From Mitsuaria sp. PDC51 (GTDB lineage Bacteria; Pseudomonadota; Gammaproteobacteria; Burkholderiales; Burkholderiaceae_C): DNA of 64,000 nucleotides. Location: positions 1,612,001 to 1,676,000 of the forward strand of contig NZ_FOZE01000001.1 in the NCBI RefSeq assembly GCF_900113225.1. The letters are read 5' to 3'. Positions 26,103 through 35,070 of this stretch are shown here, piece by piece (within the stretch, counting starts at the first letter, position 1; each line of letters starts with the position of its first letter). The notes beneath the pieces were generated by a model. The model saw only the letters and a list, made by a program, of their open reading frames with translations, was not told the origin of the DNA and searched no databases. The position numbers were made by a program, and so were the translations under genes.

Positions 26103-27563
26103 ATGGACTTTCGCTCTCAGCTCGCGTCCCTCGACGCCCTGTCGTCGCACGGCGCCGACGCCCTGGTGCTGATCGTCGCCGGCGACAGCCTGCCGGCGTC
26201 GCTCGACAAGACCGTCTCCGCCCTGGTCAAGGACGCCATCAAGCTCGGCGACTTCGAGCTGAAGGCGGGTCAGGTCTTGTCCCTGGTCCGTCCCGCCGGC
26301 CTGAAGGCCCCGCGCCTGATCGTGGCCGCCAGCGGTTCGACGCTCAAGGCGGCGCGTTCCGCGTTGACCGCGGCGCTGGGCCAGCTCAAGGGCAAGGGCG
26401 CGACCGGCGCCTCGGTGGCCTACGCCGGTTTCGGCGCCGAGCTGACCGAGTCCCTGGCCGAGCAGACCGTGCTGGCCGCCCAGGACGCCGTCTATGTCTA
26501 CCGCGAAACCAAGCCCAGCGCGCCCGCCGCGTCCAAGCTGACGAAGATCGCGCTGCTGCACGGCAAGGACGAGGCCAAGGCGGTCAAGGCCGGCCTGACG
26601 CGCGGCCAGGCCATCGGTGCCGGCATCGCGGTGGCGCGTGAATGCGCCAACCTGCCGCCCAACGTCGCCACGCCGGCCTATCTGGCGGACCAGACCAAGG
26701 CGCTGGCCAAGAGCCACGGCATCAAGGTCGAGGTGCTGGACCAGAAGGGCATCGAGAAGCTGGGCATGGGCTCCTTCCTGTCGGTGGCCAAGGGCTCCGA
26801 CGTGCCGCCGCGCTTCATCGTCGCCAAATACGAAGGCGCCGCCAGAACGCAGGCGCCCATCGTGCTGGTGGGCAAGGGCATCACCTTCGATTCGGGCGGC
26901 ATCTCGCTCAAGCCGGGCGCCGGCATGGACGAGATGAAGTTCGACATGGGCGGCGCCGCCTCCGTGCTGGGCACGCTGCGCGCGGTGGCCGAGCTCAAGC
27001 CCAAGATCAACCTGGTCGTGCTGATCGCCGCCTGCGAGAACATGCCCAGCGGCCGCGCGGTCAAGCCGGGCGACGTGGTGACCTCGATGTCGGGCCAGAC
27101 CATCGAGATCCTGAACACCGACGCCGAAGGCCGCCTGATCCTGTGCGACGCGCTGACCTATGCCGAGCGCTTCAAGCCCGCGGCCGTGGTCGACGTCGCG
27201 ACGCTGACCGGCGCCTGCGTGATCGCGCTGGGCGGCGTGCGCTCCGGCATGTACGCGAGCGACGACGAACTGGCGGCCGCGCTGTCGGCCGCCGGCGAGA
27301 CGGCGCTGGATCCGTGCTGGCGCCTGCCGCTGGACGACGACTACGCCGACGGCCTGAAGACCAACTTCGCCGACGTCGCCAACGTGGCCGGCCGCGAGGG
27401 CGGTTCCATCACGGCGGCCAAGTTCCTGCAGCGCTTCGCCTCGAAGTACCGCTGGGGCCACCTGGACATCGCCGGCACCGCCTGGAAGGGCGGCGGCGCC
27501 AAGGGCGCCACCGGCCGTCCGGTCGGCCTGCTGACGCACTTCGTGCTGTCGCAGGTCCGCTGA
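26103..27563 (+). CDS. pepA: leucyl aminopeptidase PepA (M17)
   Basis: The 486-residue enzyme is an M17 leucine aminopeptidase. The C-terminal catalytic domain carries GKGITFDSGGISLKPG (about residue 257), the metal and catalytic lysine/aspartate segment. MKFDMGGAA and the signature NTDAEGRL at 338-345 provide the remaining ligands. The N-terminal domain (about 1-165) is the hexamer- and DNA-binding domain in PepA. It removes N-terminal residues from peptides in the cytosol. ATG 26103 gives the conserved start MDFRSQ. It is followed 46 bp later by holC in the same direction, a pairing conserved in many proteobacteria (pepA-holC). Confidence 0.97.
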   Translation: MDFRSQLASLDALSSHGADALVLIVAGDSLPASLDKTVSALVKDAIKLGDFELKAGQVLSLVRPAGLKAPRLIVAASGSTLKAARSALTAALGQLKGKGATGASVAYAGFGAELTESLAEQTVLAAQDAVYVYRETKPSAPAASKLTKIALLHGKDEAKAVKAGLTRGQAIGAGIAVARECANLPPNVATPAYLADQTKALAKSHGIKVEVLDQKGIEKLGMGSFLSVAKGSDVPPRFIVAKYEGAARTQAPIVLVGKGITFDSGGISLKPGAGMDEMKFDMGGAASVLGTLRAVAELKPKINLVVLIAACENMPSGRAVKPGDVVTSMSGQTIEILNTDAEGRLILCDALTYAERFKPAAVVDVATLTGACVIALGGVRSGMYASDDELAAALSAAGETALDPCWRLPLDDDYADGLKTNFADVANVAGREGGSITAAKFLQRFASKYRWGHLDIAGTAWKGGGAKGATGRPVGLLTHFVLSQVR

Positions 27564-27609
27564 GCGCGCGCCGCGTTCCTCGGAAGCTGACAAGGGAAGG
27601 GCGGGTCCG

Positions 27610-28038
27610 GTGACGGAGGTCAACTTCTATACCGGCGTGCCCGACCGACAGGTCTACGCCTGCCGCCTGCTGCGCAAGACGCAGGCGGCCGGGCTGACCG
27701 TCGGGGTGTGGGGACCGATGCGGCTGCTCGAACGACTCGACCAGACGCTCTGGACCTTCGATCCCGGCGAGTTCCTGCCCCACCTGCTGCTGCGCGGCGA
27801 CACGCCGGAACTGCTGCGCGCGCGCACCCCCATCCTGCTCTCGGACCAGCTCGACGCGCTGGCCGGGTGCCGGGTGCTGCTGAATTTCGAGCCGGGCGTG
27901 CCGCCGGGCATCGAACGCTTCGAGCGCGTGCTGGAGCTGGTCTCCACAGATGCCGAACAGGTCGCCGCGGGACGCGCGCGATTCAAGGCCTACAAGGCCC
28001 TCGGCCTGACGCTGAATCATCACGTGATGTCGGCTTGA
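27610..28038 (+). CDS. holC: DNA polymerase III chi subunit
   Basis: The 142-residue protein matches HolC. It opens VNFYTGVPDRQVYACRLLRK, and then WTFDPGEFLPH and the block PILLSDQLD follow, which are typical of chi. Chi pairs with psi and links the clamp loader to single-strand binding protein. The start is a GTG at 27610 behind GGGAAGGG. It lies in the pepA transcription unit. In this group valS often follows holC, but here holC is followed by a 342-bp gap and livK. Confidence 0.93.
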   Translation: MTEVNFYTGVPDRQVYACRLLRKTQAAGLTVGVWGPMRLLERLDQTLWTFDPGEFLPHLLLRGDTPELLRARTPILLSDQLDALAGCRVLLNFEPGVPPGIERFERVLELVSTDAEQVAAGRARFKAYKALGLTLNHHVMSA

Positions 28039-28380
28039 ACGCCGGCGTCGATCACCACGAACGTTCACCGCGACCGATCGCGCCGCGGTGGTGCCGCCGC
28101 GCGCGGGCGTGGTGCCGTGACGCCCATGGACAGGGCGCTGGCGGGGCTTGTCGGGCGCCGGGTGGGCGGAAATCCGCACTCTTCGCGCAGGGGCTGTGTG
28201 CGCCTTCGCACTCCTGTGAAAACCATCCGGGTTTGCCCCGGTGACAGGGGCGCGACAACGCCTGCGCCGTGACCGCGTTCACAGCATTTTCACTATGGAA
28301 ACGGCTCCGCCTTTCGGGGTATGGTCGCTCGCGTTGAGAACTCAACGTCATTCCACATATCCCGAGTCGGAGGTTCCTAG
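28039..28380 (+). other. livK upstream region without a gene
   Basis: These 342 bp contain no gene. A possible sigma-70 promoter is GTGACC at 28269-28274 and CACTAT at 28291-28296 (16-bp spacing). A palindrome follows at 28332-28347. A strong ribosome site GGAGG (28369-28373) lies 7 bases before the livK ATG. The rest of the region is GC-rich without further visible structure. Confidence 0.4.
28332..28347. promoter_or_regulatory. palindrome, possible operator of livK
   Basis: CGTTGAG-AA-CTCAACG is a perfect inverted repeat with 7-bp arms and a 2-bp centre. It starts 49 bp before the livK ATG, just downstream of the possible promoter. Its size and symmetry fit a dimeric regulator site better than a terminator. 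The regulator is unknown. Confidence 0.35.
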
Positions 28381-29523
28381 ATGCAATCCAAGCTGAATGT
28401 GATCGTGGGCGCAATCGCCATTGCCGCGAGCGGCGCCGCGATGGCGCAGGATGCGGTGGTCAAGATCGGCCACGTGGGTCCGACCAGCGGCGCGATCGCG
28501 CACCTGGGCAAGGACAACGAACTGGGCGCCAAGATGGCCATCGACGAGCTGAACGCCAAGGGCGTGACGATCGGCGGCAAGAAGGTCAAGTTCGAACTGC
28601 TGGCCGAAGACGACGCCGGCGATCCCAAGCAAGGCACCGCCGCCGCCCAGAAGCTGGTCGACTCCAAGGTCAACGGCGTGGTCGGCCACCTGAACTCGGG
28701 CACGACCATCCCCGCGTCCAAGATCTACAGCGATGCCGGCATCCCGCAGATCTCGCCGTCGGCGACCAACCCCAAGTACACCCGCAACGGCTACAAGACC
28801 GCGTTCCGCGTCGTGGCTGACGACGTGCACCTGGGCGGCACGCTGGGCAAGTACGCGGTGACGCAGCTCAAGGGCAAGTCCATCGCCGTCATCGACGACC
28901 GCACCGCCTACGGCCAGGGCGTCGCCGACGAATTCGAGAAGGGCGTCAAGGCCGCCGGCGGCAAGGTCGTCGGCCGCGAATTCACCAACGACAAGGCCAC
29001 GGACTTCACCGCCATCCTGACCTCCCTGAAGGGCAAGAAGCCCGACGTCGTCTTCTTCGGCGGCATGGACGCCGTGGCCGGCCCGATGCTGCGCCAGATG
29101 AAGCAGCTGGGCATCGAAGCCAAGTTCATGGGCGGCGACGGCATCTGCACGGCCGAACTGCCCAAGCTGTCCGCCGGCACCATCAGCGACAGCCAGGTCG
29201 TCTGCGCGGAAGCGGGCGGCGTGGAAGGCGAATCGAAGAAGTCGCTGGACGCCTTCAAGACCAAGTTCAAGGACAAGTACAAGGTCGACGTCCAGATCTA
29301 CGCTCCGTACGTCTATGACGCGGTCAACGTGATGGTCGACGCCATGGTCAAGGCCAAGTCCGCCGACCCCAAGGTCTACCTGCCCGTGCTGGCCAAGACC
29401 TCGGACTACAAGGGCGTGACCGGCACGATCGCCTTCGACGCCAAGGGCGACATCAAGAACGGCGCGCTGACCCTGTACACCTACAAGGGTGGCAACCGCG
29501 AGCAGATCGCCGTGGTGCGCTGA
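28381..29523 (+). CDS. livK: branched-chain amino acid ABC transporter, periplasmic binding protein
   Basis: The 380-residue protein has a clear signal peptide cleaved after AAMA (residue 22). The mature part is a type I periplasmic binding fold of the LivK/LivJ family, with IGHVGPTSGAIAHLGKDNELGAKMA at the start of the mature protein and NGVVGHLNSGTTIPAS in the ligand-binding region. It should capture leucine, isoleucine and valine or a related amino acid for an ABC importer. No permease or ATPase gene is adjacent, so it is a solitary, probably highly expressed, copy: it has a strong ribosome site, a strong terminator and codon use biased to preferred codons. The exact ligand is inferred. 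Confidence 0.92.
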   Translation: MQSKLNVIVGAIAIAASGAAMAQDAVVKIGHVGPTSGAIAHLGKDNELGAKMAIDELNAKGVTIGGKKVKFELLAEDDAGDPKQGTAAAQKLVDSKVNGVVGHLNSGTTIPASKIYSDAGIPQISPSATNPKYTRNGYKTAFRVVADDVHLGGTLGKYAVTQLKGKSIAVIDDRTAYGQGVADEFEKGVKAAGGKVVGREFTNDKATDFTAILTSLKGKKPDVVFFGGMDAVAGPMLRQMKQLGIEAKFMGGDGICTAELPKLSAGTISDSQVVCAEAGGVEGESKKSLDAFKTKFKDKYKVDVQIYAPYVYDAVNVMVDAMVKAKSADPKVYLPVLAKTSDYKGVTGTIAFDAKGDIKNGALTLYTYKGGNREQIAVVR

Positions 29524-29549
29524 TCCTCCAAGCGCTGCAAGGTTGAAGG

Positions 29550-29577
29550 ACGCCCACTTCGGTGGGCGTTTTTTTTC
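29550..29577 (+). terminator. intrinsic terminator of livK
   Basis: ACGCCCAC-TTCG-GTGGGCGT forms an 8-bp stem with a stable TTCG tetraloop, followed by a run of eight T (29569-29576). It lies 27 bp after the livK stop and is a textbook terminator. Confidence 0.95.
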
Positions 29578-29966
29578 GTCCATGGCCATGCGACATGGCG
29601 CTGTCCCCTGATCGAGGGATCACCCCCTCACTCGCGTGCATTCCCGCACGAGAGCCCCCCAAAGCATTCAGTCAGGGGGTTTGCGCCTCCGAGGCGCTAC
29701 CGACAATGGCCTGCGTCAGCGTGCCGAGGGATCGATTCGGGGATCCGGCGGCGGTCGACGGGAGACGGGTTCAACCGGGTCGGATTGCAAGGCGGACGCC
29801 CCTGCAAACAGGGGGCTTTCAAGCCTGGGGGGCGCAGGCATGATGCCCCCCGCAGCGAACAGGGTCCTCCTCTGGAGGAGGCGTTCGCGACGAGCGGTCC
29901 AGAGAGGTTCACCCGGGTCGGCGACAGCGTCCCAAGAGGATGCCGTGACCAGCTTTGGGGACGGGC
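29578..29966 (+). other. non-coding leader with repeated hairpins before the sugar transferase gene
   Basis: No gene is seen in these 389 bp. At least three hairpins follow each other: GCCCCTG/CAGGGGGC (29798-29816), GGGGGGC/GCCCCCC (29827-29851) and TCCTCC/GGAGGA (29865-29879). A 16-bp near-direct repeat (GGTTCAACCGGGTCGG at 29768 and GGTTCACCCGGGTCGG at 29906) flanks them. The region may hold the promoter and a structured 5' leader. I found no clear sigma-54 site. Confidence 0.4.
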
Positions 29967-31346
29967 ATGATTCGAATTTTTAACCACTACCTCCATCGTC
30001 GTACCCTGATCCAGGTGCTGTTCGACCTGGGCCTGATCATCGCGGCGGTGTTCGCGGTCGCGCTGAGCCACGGCAGCGGCGAGCACATGATGAGCTTCGC
30101 GGCGTCCTATGGCCTGTCACTGGCCGGCGGCATGTTCGTCATCAACTCCGCGTCCGGCCTCTACTCCCAATCCCACAAGCGCTCGCTGACGCAGTCCTGC
30201 GCCCGCGCGCTGTTCGCGCTGCTGATCGGCCTGCCGCTGGCCTACGGCCTGTTCAGCCTGATCCCCGCCACCGTCTCCCACCGCGACCTGCTGACCACGA
30301 CCGCCATGCTGGCCGTCGCGCTGGTGATGGTGCACCGCGTCTACGCGGCGCATTCCGGCGTGCAGGGCGCGGGCCGGACCAAGATCCTGATCTTCGGCAG
30401 CGGCCACGCCGCGCTGGCCGTCAGCGAGAGCCTGCGCGCCGCCGATCCGCATGCGCAGATCGTCGGGTTCCTGCCGGGCCCCAACGAGATCGATCCGCAG
30501 GTGCCCGCCCACCAGCTGCTGGCCGCCGGCGAGACCCTGACCGACGCCGCGATGCGCCTGGGCGTGGACGAGATCGTCGTGGCGCTGTCCGAGCGCCGCG
30601 GCGGCTCCATGCCGCTGCGCCAGCTGCTGGACTGCAAGCTCTACGGCATCCGCGTCGTGGACCTGGCCACCTACTTCGAGAAGACGCTGGCGCAGATCAA
30701 GATCAGCCACGTCCACGCCGGCTGGCTGATCTTCGGCGACGGCTTCAACCAGGGCGTGCTGCGCAGTGCCGTCAAGCGCGCCTTCGACCTGGTGTCCTCG
30801 CTGGTGCTGCTGGTGGCGACCGCGCCGATCATGGCGGTCACCGCGCTGCTCATCAAGCTGGAATCGCCCGGCAGCATCTTCTACACGCAGGAGCGCGTGG
30901 GCCTGAACGGCGCCACCTTCAAGGTGATCAAGTTCCGCAGCATGCGCAACGACGCCGAGAAGGACGGCCGCCCCCAGTGGGCGACCAAGAACGATGCCCG
31001 CGTGACCCGCGTCGGCAACTTCATCCGCAAGGTCCGCATCGACGAACTGCCGCAGCTGATCAACGTGCTGCGCGGCCAGATGAGCATGGTGGGCCCGCGT
31101 CCCGAGCGGCCCTTCTTCGTCGACGAGCTGGTCGCGCAGATTCCGTACTACGCGGTGCGCCACAGCGTGAAGCCGGGCGTGACCGGCTGGGCGCAGGTGC
31201 GCTACGAATACGGCTCCACCATCGAGGACTCGCTGGAGAAGCTCCAGTACGACCTGTACTACGTCAAGAACCACACGCTGTTCCTCGATCTGCTGATCAT
31301 GCTGGAGACGGTGGCGGTGGTCCTGACGGGCCGGGGGGCGCGCTGA
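29967..31346 (+). CDS. PEP-CTERM-associated sugar transferase (TIGR03013 type)
   Basis: The 459-residue protein is a polyprenyl-phosphate sugar-1-phosphate transferase. Its N-terminus has four membrane helices (to about residue 120), then a Rossmann-like domain (about 130-230, with ILIFGSGHAALAVSE), a further membrane helix, and the C-terminal bacterial sugar transferase domain (about 265-455). That domain has FKVIKFRSMRNDAEKDG, MSMVGPRPERP and the WAQVRYEYG segment. The family form with this N-terminus belongs to PEP-CTERM exopolysaccharide loci, where it starts synthesis of the repeat unit. The following prsK, prsR and prsT genes support that. ATG 29967 is preferred; TTG 29955 is possible. 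Confidence 0.92.
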   Translation: MIRIFNHYLHRRTLIQVLFDLGLIIAAVFAVALSHGSGEHMMSFAASYGLSLAGGMFVINSASGLYSQSHKRSLTQSCARALFALLIGLPLAYGLFSLIPATVSHRDLLTTTAMLAVALVMVHRVYAAHSGVQGAGRTKILIFGSGHAALAVSESLRAADPHAQIVGFLPGPNEIDPQVPAHQLLAAGETLTDAAMRLGVDEIVVALSERRGGSMPLRQLLDCKLYGIRVVDLATYFEKTLAQIKISHVHAGWLIFGDGFNQGVLRSAVKRAFDLVSSLVLLVATAPIMAVTALLIKLESPGSIFYTQERVGLNGATFKVIKFRSMRNDAEKDGRPQWATKNDARVTRVGNFIRKVRIDELPQLINVLRGQMSMVGPRPERPFFVDELVAQIPYYAVRHSVKPGVTGWAQVRYEYGSTIEDSLEKLQYDLYYVKNHTLFLDLLIMLETVAVVLTGRGAR

Positions 31347-31429
31347 GCGCGACGGCGGAGCGACCCGCTCCCGGCGTCCCGTTCCCGCGCCCGCCTCGGA
31401 ACGCGGCCCGCGCGCCGGGACCCTGATCC

Positions 31430-33568
31430 ATGTGGGCAGACACCCTGAACCTCGGCACCGCGTCCGGGATCGTCGCGGTATTGGCGCACCTGGCCCTGGC
31501 GGTCGTGGTGCTGCCGCAGTTCGGCCAGCACCGGCGCCGCGCGCTGCGACTCGAGGCCGCGCTGCTGCTCAGCGCCGTCTGGGCGGGGCTGGACGCGGCG
31601 GTCGAGCAGGGCTGGCTCGGGTCCCACCAGTGGCCCGCGCTGGTGCTGCTGCCCATCTGCGACGCGCTGCGCTACGGCGCGTGGTTCTCCTTCATCCTGG
31701 CGCTGATCGAATCGCGCGGTGACGACGGCCAGGCGCGCAGCGCCGGCGTCGCGCGGCCGCTGCAGTGGCTGGCCTGGGCCGGCGTGGCGGCCGCGGTCGC
31801 GCTGCCGCTGTGGCGCTACTGGGGCGACGCGCCGCTGGCCCAGATGCAGCGTCCGATGACGATGGCCTGGCTGGGCCTGGGCGTCTTCGGCCTGGTGCTG
31901 CTCGAGCAGATGCTGCGCAACATCCACAGCGACGCGCGCTGGAATGCCAAGCCGGTCTGCCTGGGCCTGGGCGCGGTCTTCGCGTTCGACGTGTTCGTGT
32001 TCTCGCAGGCCTCGCTGTTCCAGCAGTTCGACGGCGACGCGCTGAGCGTGCGCGCCGCCGTGCACAGCCTGGCCGTGCCGCTGCTGTGGCTGGCCAGCCG
32101 GCGCCACAAGAAGTGGCTGGACAAGCTCCATGTCTCGCGCACCGCGGCCTTCCATTCGGCCACGCTGCTGATCGTGGGCGTCTACCTGCTGGGGGTGTCG
32201 GGCATCGGCTACTACGTGCGCTACACCGGCGGCGAATGGGGCCGCGCGCTGCAGCAGGTGCTGCTGGCCGTGGGCGTGCTGGCGCTGCTGACGATGGGCC
32301 TGTCGGGCTCGCTGCGCGCCAAGCTGCGCGTCTACATCAGCAAGCATTTCTTCAGCTACCGCTACGACTATCGCCAGGAGTGGCTGCGCTTCACCGCGAT
32401 GCTGTCGGCCAGCGCCTCGCCGGCGGAGCTGGGCGAGTCGGTGATCCGCGGGCTGGCGCACCTGGTCGAGAGCCCCTCGGGCGCGCTGTGGCTGCGTCGC
32501 GCGCCCGCGGCCGGCGCCGACGGCGAATACCAGCAGGCCGCGCGCTGGAACCTCAACGACGACCGCCAGCCGCTGGCCGCGGACGCCGCGCTGCTGCACC
32601 TGCTGCAGGAGCGCGCCTGGATCGTCGACCTGGACGAATGGCGCCGCGACCCCGGCGCCTACGAGCACGCGCCGCTGCCGGCCGCGCTGGCCGGCGATGC
32701 GCGCCACTGGCTGCTGGTGCCGCTGATCAACGCGGGCACGCTGACCGGCTGGGTGATCCTGGGGCAGCCGCGCACGCGGCTGGAGCTGAACTGGGAAGTG
32801 CGGGACCTGCTGCGTACCGCCGCCCAGCAGGCCGCCAGCTACCTGGCGCAGATGCAGGCGGCCGAGGCGCTGCTGGAGGCGCGCAAGTTCGAGGCCTTCA
32901 ACCGCATGTCGGCCTTCGTCGTGCACGACCTCAAGAACATCGTCACGCAGCTGTCGCTGATGATGAAGAACGCCAAGCGGCTGCGCGACAACCCGGAGTT
33001 CCAGCAGGACATGCTGGACACGGTGGAGAACTCGCTGGACAAGATGCGCCAGCTGATGCTGCAGCTGCGCGAGGGCGACAAGCCGCATCACGGCAGCGCC
33101 GGCGGCGTGGCGCTGACGGCGATCGCGCGGCGGTTGGCCGCGGCGGCGGTCGGCAAGGGCCGCGGCCTGGAACTGGAGCTGCGCGACGAGGTCAGCGCGC
33201 GCGGCCATGAGGAACGGATCGAGCGCGTGCTCGGCCACGTGGTGCAGAACGCGCTGGACGCGACGCCGATCGACGGCCGCGTCACGCTGCGGCTGCAGCG
33301 CGTGGGCAGCCACGCGCAGGTGGAAGTGGAAGATACTGGCTGCGGCATGTCGCAGGAGTTCATCGATCAACGGCTGTTCAAGCCGTTCCAGACGACGAAG
33401 GCGGCGGGCATGGGCATCGGCGCCTACGAGAGCTACCAGTACCTGCAGGAACTAGGGGGGAAGATCAACGTGGAAAGCGCGCCCGGACGAGGCACCAAGG
33501 TCACCATCTTGCTGCCGCTGTTTTTCGCCCAGTCGGGCAGCGACGCCGGCCTGGTGGAGGCGCGATGA
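31430..33568 (+). CDS. prsK: PEP-CTERM system histidine kinase PrsK
   Basis: The 712-residue kinase has about eight N-terminal membrane helices (residues 10-305), a GAF-like region (about 325-460), then the kinase core. The phosphorylated histidine is H499 in VVHDLKNIVTQLSLM, the unusual HDLKN motif of this family. The ATP-binding domain shows VVQNALDATP, DTGCGMS and a C-terminal GMGIGAYES followed by GGKINVES. It matches PEP-CTERM/XrtA PrsK proteins. It should phosphorylate the adjacent PrsR, encoded 73 bp downstream, to control exopolysaccharide and PEP-CTERM protein genes. Confidence 0.95.
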   Translation: MWADTLNLGTASGIVAVLAHLALAVVVLPQFGQHRRRALRLEAALLLSAVWAGLDAAVEQGWLGSHQWPALVLLPICDALRYGAWFSFILALIESRGDDGQARSAGVARPLQWLAWAGVAAAVALPLWRYWGDAPLAQMQRPMTMAWLGLGVFGLVLLEQMLRNIHSDARWNAKPVCLGLGAVFAFDVFVFSQASLFQQFDGDALSVRAAVHSLAVPLLWLASRRHKKWLDKLHVSRTAAFHSATLLIVGVYLLGVSGIGYYVRYTGGEWGRALQQVLLAVGVLALLTMGLSGSLRAKLRVYISKHFFSYRYDYRQEWLRFTAMLSASASPAELGESVIRGLAHLVESPSGALWLRRAPAAGADGEYQQAARWNLNDDRQPLAADAALLHLLQERAWIVDLDEWRRDPGAYEHAPLPAALAGDARHWLLVPLINAGTLTGWVILGQPRTRLELNWEVRDLLRTAAQQAASYLAQMQAAEALLEARKFEAFNRMSAFVVHDLKNIVTQLSLMMKNAKRLRDNPEFQQDMLDTVENSLDKMRQLMLQLREGDKPHHGSAGGVALTAIARRLAAAAVGKGRGLELELRDEVSARGHEERIERVLGHVVQNALDATPIDGRVTLRLQRVGSHAQVEVEDTGCGMSQEFIDQRLFKPFQTTKAAGMGIGAYESYQYLQELGGKINVESAPGRGTKVTILLPLFFAQSGSDAGLVEAR

Positions 33569-33641
33569 GCCCCGCCGCAGCGCCGTTCGCCGGCCCCGCC
33601 GCCTCCCTCCCGCAAGGCCCCGCGCGGCGGAGGGAACGCGC

Positions 33642-35009
<1,368 letters not shown>

Positions 35010-35070
35010 GCATGAAGGCCTGAGCACCGCACCGATCCTCCGACACCCACCGACAGCGAAAGAGACACGC

